Positions 10,446 through 14,212 of a stretch of DNA of 14,212 bases are shown in pieces. A program made the position numbers and the translations under genes. Location of the stretch: NCBI RefSeq assembly GCF_001949145.1, contig NW_019091362.1:3074-17285 (forward strand), read 5' to 3'. The DNA is from Acanthaster planci (Eukaryota > Echinodermata > Asteroidea > Valvatida > Acanthasteridae). The notes beneath the pieces are model-generated. The model had not been told where the DNA came from and made no database searches. It worked only from the letters and a program-made list of their open reading frames with translations. Numbering within the stretch: the first letter of the stretch is position 1; the number at the start of each line of letters is the position of its first letter.

Positions 10446-13400
10446 CTGCAAAAATAGTTTACATGAAATTTGGTTTTCGTGAAGAACATAGCATTCAAGT
10501 TATGCAACTTTGAATAATTTTGAAGATAATTAAATACGACAGAGCCTAGTTTATGAACTGCTTTCAACCATTTCAATTGTAAGTGTGCGGAAATGACATG
10601 AGAAATTTGGCAATTCCTTTTAATTCAAGCACATTTAAATCACTAAATGACATAAAATTCTGTCGCAATTGTTGCAAGTGTGGACCCCACTCTGTGCATC
10701 AGGTATTAATTCTGAATACTTTCATAACTTAGATATTTTCAATATGAGCGATTCCTAATACGGTGCGCAAAGAAGCGTTTGCCGCAGACAGGCCACTTTT
10801 CAAGTTCATGATCGACTTGCTACCGCGATTAAGCGCAATTCATACGTATTTTGGGAATATTTGATTGAGGCGCTCCCTACACAACAAAAAAAAATCATGT
10901 TGACTACCTAACACCTATTTGCTATTAACAGTTTCCAATTTTCAACCAAGATCAACAAAAATTCAGAAACAATTCAAGTTTTCTGCCCAAAGCGCAGTTA
11001 GCGAATGAGTTTTTTGACTATTTGTCTCACTATGCAATGCAAAAAGGCCTGTCCATGACGACCTCTTGGTTGCGTACTGCATTGTGAATCGCCTTTAGTA
11101 ATAACATCATATGCTTTTTACCTCGTCTTTTAACAGTCAAGTAAAACAACTTGTATGAGTGACAATACGTTATTCACCCCTTTCGACATCTTTTCGACTG
11201 CAAATTTACCTTTTTGTAACTTTTCAAAGAATCTGCAACCTTCCTGGTAATCACTTTCAAGTATTGTCACTTTGATGGCCATGTTGCTCTTGTCTTCCGT
11301 TGTAAGTTCATCAGTAATCAGAATCTCGGTGAACGTCTTGGCTAGTTCGCCACTGGTGTACATGTTCCACAGCTTATGCAGACCTTTCTGACTTTTGACG
11401 TGCAAAACAAGTTTCACAGACCCCATTTGAGCATGTGCAACCTCCGCGTCGAATTCAACAAAAGCTTTTGTGAAAAGGGTCATCATGTGGGTCTTGCCAT
11501 GTTGCCGTAATCCGTGTTTTATCATTTGCACGATTGTTGCATTGCTTTCTCTGTGGGTCTCTCCATTTTTCATTGCATCGACATCTACTGGTATCTTTGC
11601 TGGAAAACGTAATAAGTTAATTAATTCACAGTTAGAAATTTGTGATAACGTGAATGCTCCAAAGCAATATTCATTCAATATTCATCAAATGTGTGTTTAA
11701 TTTGCCATAAACAGCGGTACCGTAGTTAATCTGGATATTCGTAGTCGGAAATTGTTATTCAAGGAGGGTTGGCACAGGTTTATGGAGTCGGCAAAAAATT
11801 GTCACTAATTGAAACTGATATTAGTATATTTTAGTTTGTTAGTTTAGGTAAACTTACACCTAGATTTGTGAAAAATATACCCACAGTAAACAGAACATCA
11901 ACAATGTTTGGAAACATATTGGTGAGACTGCCAAATATTTCGAAATATCCAGCATGTACCGTAGTTAAACGAAGAAGCAACTGCGGGGCCAAGTATAATA
12001 GGGCTATTGGTGACTCCTTTAATGGTCAAGTTTTGAATTTGAACGCTTGATTGTGTAGGCCTGTTGGGATCAGCAGCATAGCCGCTCGTCGAAGACGATT
12101 TCTGAGACAATGAGGGGCTTTCTTCACCAGCTGAGACGTCTTCCTGCGTTGGCTTTCGTTCAGGTTCCAGTCGCTTTTCTGTAGAATGCGTGAACCAAGT
12201 GAAACATTGAGTGAAAACAACACAACAACAGATTTAAATGGCGCAACATGTGACCTTAAAAATAAACTGTTACAGTGAAAGCACATTATAATTTCGATTA
12301 ACCTACTGCACTCGACATTTCGATTTAAAAGTTTCTGGGAATGCCTATCAACAGCATGGACACCTGGTGAAGATGATATCTGATATGCTGAGGAGTGTTC
12401 TTCAGATGCCCAGGCATCTTCTGACGTTAGATTTTGTTTAGGTTCCTGTTGCTTTTCTGTGAAACAATAAGAAGGAAAGCAGTGAGTCTTAATTGAAGCT
12501 CAGCTTAATATTCAGTAACTCTTAAAAATACAAGGATTTTTTGATGCGCGGAGTGTAAGAGAAACTTTGAGTTTCAACAAATTGGTGCGCATATTTTGTG
12601 GCCACTTTAAAAAAAAAACAAATTAAACCCATACGACATGTTTAGATAATCTAAATTAAAACGCTTTGAGAAATGCTGAGCCGATTTCACAAAGCTGGAT
12701 GTTACCATGGAGAAGTATCCGGTTTGTCATTTAAACACATCCCTGAAAGCGCTTCGAAAAAATCTGGATACAAAAAAAGTGTGAACCTGTTGTGCTATTT
12801 CCACAGCGTGTAATTTCACAAAATGTGAATAAAGACTTACATGTAGTTCAGATAAATTCATAGCACAATGTGTTAACATTTAATCAATTTTGTTTTCCTG
12901 TTGTCCTAACTTCAGTGGAGTTCATTGAATATGTCAATGCCATGTTCAGGTAGCGTGGCGTATCTTGGTCTTTAGGCTACGAGGGATATGAGGCAAAACG
13001 GGATATTTTTCCCCAAAATAAATTTCCCATATTTTCACAGTTAAAAGAGCCCTCATCCTCCCCGTGGTAATACTACTTCATATGCTAGCGCTTTCCATTC
13101 CGAGAAAAAAGTGGAAGCAAGTCTTCAGGGGAACTTACCCCACCCCTCTCCTCTGAATATGGGTCATCAATGCATTTCTATTACCGAGTGATTGTTTCTT
13201 AGCATGCGATATGAGGCATTAGGCCTACCTGATTTTCGTTTCTTTTTTCTCCCACCCATCAATCCAGAAACAAGGCGCAGTTCTATGGTAGCGTCATGTT
13301 CAATGCTGTGATCAGCTATGGACAGGGCATCACAAAGCTGTACATCAACAGAAATGCAATGACAGATAAAACATCAAGCACATGTTCAAAGGTAAGCACA

Positions 13401-14097
13401 AAGAACGGACTTCATGAAGACATAAAGCGTTAATTGAAGAAAAATTTTCCACTTTAATGAAAGACTGACATATTTTGCTTGACGTACCTCACAAATTTCT
13501 ATTCTTCCCCATAGAAAGTTTGCACGGCTGCCATCTTGCAGGGCAGTTCTTTTGTTCCACAGTGTATGCACAAAAAGAAGTTTCCATGTGGAACAACACA
13601 CCTGCCCTGCAATATGGCTACCAGGCAAATCCTCTATAGTGTAGAAAACTCCGGAAAGGAGTACGTGTTTGAGTACATTTGTAATACGATAACGCTAACA
13701 TACCATGCTTTTTATCACGCCGCCTCAGGTAATTCTTAGAGGAATATCATTTTAAAATCATCATACAAACTAGATATTTGTCATCACAGAATCCAAATTG
13801 CATATTGAGAAAACAGCAACACAAGGAAAGGTCCTTCGAACAGTGTAAAGAGGAGTCTTTGGTATAAATTAAAAACAAGCCCTGTGTGTAGTGAATGTTG
13901 TACACATTATGCATTTCATATTCACCTCAAGGCCTTTACGGGTGAATAAATGTTGCTTCTCAGAATCGATGCCAAGTCTCTCTTGTAACAATCTCTTAAG
14001 ATCAGCGACTGAGGTGGACGGACGCAGTTGCAGACAGATAGAGGATGCCCAAGAAGTGGAAATGAAGATTTGGATCTTCCGTGTTTTGGTGCTTTGA
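5704..14097 (-). CDS. Ubl / TRADD-N-like / SAM / SAMD9-like multidomain protein, six-exon model, 5' partial
   Basis: Predicted exons are 14097-13926, 13337-13229, 12456-12364, 12178-11960, 11599-11210 and 10445-5704 (minus strand). Donors read GAG|GTGAAT, CAG|GTAGGC, CAG|GTGTCC, ACG|GTACAT and AAG|GTAAAT. Acceptors end TGTACAG, TTTCACAG, TTCTACAG, TTTTCCAG and TTTTGCAG. Intron phases are 0,1,1,1,1 and the joined frame stays open for about 1907 residues. Numbering from the first whole codon of exon 1: ubiquitin-like domain 8-86, low-complexity linker 87-170, RHIM-like motif 182-197, TRADD-N-like domain about 199-325, SAM about 339-405, disordered linker 410-650, SAMD9 core 660 to the end. Family knowledge: vertebrate SAMD9/SAMD9L are cytosolic STAND-like restriction factors. 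I infer an innate-immune or cell-death sensor. The start codon lies upstream of the window or in an unseen exon. The last exon has one frameshift and a compensating N. The single-gene reading rests on phase agreement and needs RNA support; two adjacent genes are the alternative. Confidence 0.72.
6713..6713. other. Ambiguous base N that restores the reading frame
   Basis: The only N in the window. Reading without it turns the shifted frame (...ECRRR) straight into the original frame (VIKLQCRSFGDIF...) with a Lys codon AAG at the junction. It therefore behaves as one surplus base, cancelling the loss upstream and making the whole exon a multiple of three. It is probably an assembly or polishing artefact. 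Confidence 0.75.
7081..7153 (-). other. Frame change (minus one base) in exon 6
   Basis: The main frame carries SAMD9-like sequence down to SYDVSKE and then ends at TAA 7080-7078. The next frame carries TGLYAEVDVAFRLLNVIQC, and its first upstream stop is TGA at 7156-7154. The shift must lie between these stops, most simply one base lost in the A-rich stretch AAAGAAACC at 7146-7138. A homopolymer-type sequencing error and a true mutation are both possible. Confidence 0.8.
7279..7413 (-). other. TPR-like helical repeat
   Basis: The segment AFIAQQLARLHLKEKNFGKA followed by VEFAEKALKLNPQKSYFWDT has the TPR pattern A-x-x-x-L-A-x-L-h...F-x-x-A-x-x-x-A-x-x-A-L-x-L-x-P. It lies downstream of the NTPase core, where SAMD9 proteins carry helical TPR-like repeats, and just before the frameshift. 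Confidence 0.6.
8284..8475 (-). other. P-loop NTPase core (Walker A and Walker B)
   Basis: Walker A reads QPGAGGSTFGRQ and lacks the usual Lys of GxxxxGK(S/T): the position is Gly, followed by Ser-Thr. This G-x-G-G-(S/T)-T form is, as I recall, shared by SAMD9-family proteins and is not a local mutation. About 55 residues later comes VCVLIDDFDD, a hydrophobic strand with acidic Walker B residues. A following VVCVLLHCKR strand may be sensor 1. Nucleotide binding is therefore likely in the family sense, but hydrolysis cannot be assumed. Confidence 0.8.
10215..10413 (-). other. SAM domain coding segment
   Basis: The frame from the ATG at 10413 reads MSDWTKEHVKMWLLGIGV, then ARELYEEEINGEELKIYNKD and the GHIRLILHHKD helix. 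It has the five-helix SAM layout: a W-T-x-E-x-V-x-x-W start, an I-N-G-x-x-L middle, and a final helix after D-F-x-M-R-K-G-H-I. SAM domains form polymers or heterotypic pairs, so this is likely an oligomerisation unit. It is placed exactly as in vertebrate SAMD9, where it is N-terminal; here about 340 residues precede it if the splice model is right. Confidence 0.85.
10446..11209 (-). other. Intron 5
   Basis: A 764-base phase-1 intron between the TRADD-N exon and the SAM/SAMD9 exon, from GTAAAT to TTTTGCAG. The shorter introns 3 (12363-12179) and 4 (11959-11600) are likewise phase 1. No other features seen. Confidence 0.6.
11210..11599 (-). CDS. Exon 5: TRADD-N-like domain
   Basis: A 390-base exon encoding about 130 residues. 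The core runs from GSVKLVLHVKSQKGLHKLW through NMYTSGELAKTF, then an alpha segment with ITDELTTED, then AIKVTILESDY and EGCRFFEKLQ. Two beta strands flank the G-L-x-x-L-W-x-x-Y-x-S-G-x-L helix, and the last strand leads to a D-Y-x-x-x-C-x-F-F helix. This is the pattern I associate with the TRADD N-terminal-like domain found in many invertebrate NACHT, ankyrin and death-fold proteins; in TRADD it binds TRAF2. About 55 residues upstream of the core form an extra helical region. The donor is AAG|GTAAAT in phase 1, and its single G joins the AT of exon 6 to make Asp. Without splicing the frame stops at 11130. Confidence 0.72.
11960..12178 (-). CDS. Exon 4: linker with RHIM-like motif
   Basis: A 219-base exon, phase 1 at both ends. 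The first half is a Ser/Glu/Pro-rich linker (KRLEPERKPTQEDVSAGEES) homologous to exon 3. The second half turns into beta-prone sequence, SSVQIQNLTIKGV then TNSPIILGPAVASSFNY. The core NS-P-IILG resembles the RHIM amyloid core, written (I/V)Q(I/V/L)G with a nearby upstream Asn, except that the usual Gln is Ile. The position just before a TRADD-N-like domain fits a signalling role but does not prove it. Exon boundaries are TTCTACAG before 12178 and ACG|GTACAT after 11960. Confidence 0.65.
12364..12456 (-). CDS. Exon 3: low-complexity linker, copy of the start of exon 4
   Basis: A 93-base exon between TTTCACAG and CAG|GTGTCC, phase 1 at both ends so it can be skipped without frame change. It encodes KQQEPKQNLTSEDAWASEEH and about ten more Ser/Gln-rich residues. 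Its first two thirds align with exon 4 (KRLEPERKPTQEDVSAGEES), so the two are duplicates. No fold is evident; Ser, Glu and Pro dominate, as in a flexible tether. An alternative donor lies just downstream (AGTAG|GTTAAT), but it would leave the wrong phase for the next exon. Confidence 0.6.
12457..13228 (-). other. Intron 2
   Basis: A 772-base phase-1 intron from GTAGGC to TTTCACAG. I see no exon, repeat or RNA gene in it; short A-runs occur near 12609-12619. Confidence 0.55.
13229..13337 (-). CDS. Exon 2: C-terminal half of ubiquitin-like domain with Gly-Gly and basic run
   Basis: The frame begins LCDALSIADHSI and continues HDATIELRLVSGLMGG, then RKKKRKS. This matches the end of a ubiquitin fold: the L-D-x-x-L-S-I-x-D-x-x-I segment and the final strand with a diglycine close to where ubiquitin ends (about 79 residues from the first strand against 76 in ubiquitin). 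It joins exon 1 in phase 0 so that KGLE runs into LCDAL as expected for the fold. It ends in phase 1 at CAG|GTAGGC. The Gly-Gly followed by Lys/Arg resembles ubiquitin or FUBI fused to a ribosomal protein, which proteases cleave; whether this one is cleaved is unknown. Confidence 0.75.
13338..13925 (-). other. Intron 1 (with hairpin)
   Basis: A 588-base phase-0 intron splitting the ubiquitin-like domain, from donor GTGAAT to acceptor TGTACAG. Apart from the hairpin at 13530-13618 it shows nothing but AT-rich sequence. Confidence 0.6.
13530..13618. repeat. Long imperfect hairpin in intron 1
   Basis: Arms 13530-13561 and 13587-13618 are 32 bases each and pair at 28 of 32 positions, with a 25-base loop. 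Shared blocks are TTGCAGGGCAG and GTTCCACA. The outer ends are GCCAT on both sides. It could be a small foldback element or one end-to-end remnant of a MITE; no clear target duplication was found. Confidence 0.8.
13926..14097 (-). CDS. Exon 1 in window: N-terminal half of ubiquitin-like domain
   Basis: The frame reads KIQIFIST...LQLRPSTSVADLKRLLQ...LGIDSEKQHLFTRKGLE. It follows the ubiquitin pattern: a first beta strand like the MQIF start, a second strand, the helix with a V-x-x-L-K core, the GI turn, then the strand around QxL and the KGLE turn. The acceptor is at 14099-14098, and an alternative AG six bases upstream would keep the same frame. The donor GAG|GTGAAT leaves phase 0. The first base completes a codon begun in an exon outside the window, so the protein starts further upstream. 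The domain is cut by an intron right after the KGLE turn and is completed by the next exon. Confidence 0.75.
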
Positions 14098-14212
14098 CTG
14101 GAACTAGTAAGGTGATAGTGGAAACACAAAAAAATGAAGGATATACATGTATCTTCTTAAGTTGAAGCTGAATATGCAAACGCATAAATGCACATGTGAA
14201 AAATGACGTAAG

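Noticed and set aside
13386-13628. Minus-strand ORF with LQDGSRANFLWGRIEICEV, which looks like the end of a ubiquitin fold after exon 1
   Set aside because: No AG acceptor gives the right phase after the GAG donor, two of the three joins hit stops, and it overlaps the hairpin. Exon 13337-13229 fits the fold and the phase much better.

Overview
The window looks like a piece of an invertebrate animal nuclear genome. It is AT-rich, has GT-AG introns, a decayed non-LTR retrotransposon, small inverted-repeat elements and microsatellites, and no bacterial operon structure. The protein families (SAMD9-like, TRADD-N-like, ubiquitin-like) are typical of expanded innate-immune repertoires in cnidarians, molluscs and brachiopods. 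A coral or other anthozoan is my best guess, but the sequence does not prove it.

Right part (5704-14212, minus strand): one large gene, 5' incomplete at the window edge. I reconstruct six exons, 14097-13926, 13337-13229, 12456-12364, 12178-11960, 11599-11210 and 10445-5704. Every junction has GT-AG signals and all intron phases agree (0, 1, 1, 1, 1), giving one open frame of about 1907 residues once two single-base disturbances in the last exon are allowed for. Domain order: ubiquitin-like domain ending in Gly-Gly plus a Lys/Arg run; a low-complexity linker built from a duplicated exon; a short RHIM-like motif; a TRADD-N-like domain; a SAM domain; a long disordered linker; then the SAMD9/SAMD9L core (SIR2-like region, P-loop NTPase, TPR-like helices, OB-like C-terminus). 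Human SAMD9 and SAMD9L are STAND-like antiviral and growth-control factors. This gene keeps their core in one giant exon but carries a different, signalling-adaptor-like N-terminus, and the AlbA-type nuclease region seems to be missing.

The giant exon has a one-base loss somewhere between 7153 and 7081. An ambiguous N at 6713 acts exactly as one extra base and restores the frame, so the gene is probably intact apart from sequence errors.

Left part (1-5703): no convincing gene. It holds a decayed CR1/Jockey-type LINE on the minus strand (about 4681-3546) with a microsatellite tail, a second inverted partial copy of the same element (2880-3176), a divergent direct duplication (about 4682-5290 and 5310-5700), and a roughly 145 bp MITE-like element inserted in the first duplicate. 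Positions 1-2340 contain only short, unrecognisable ORFs.
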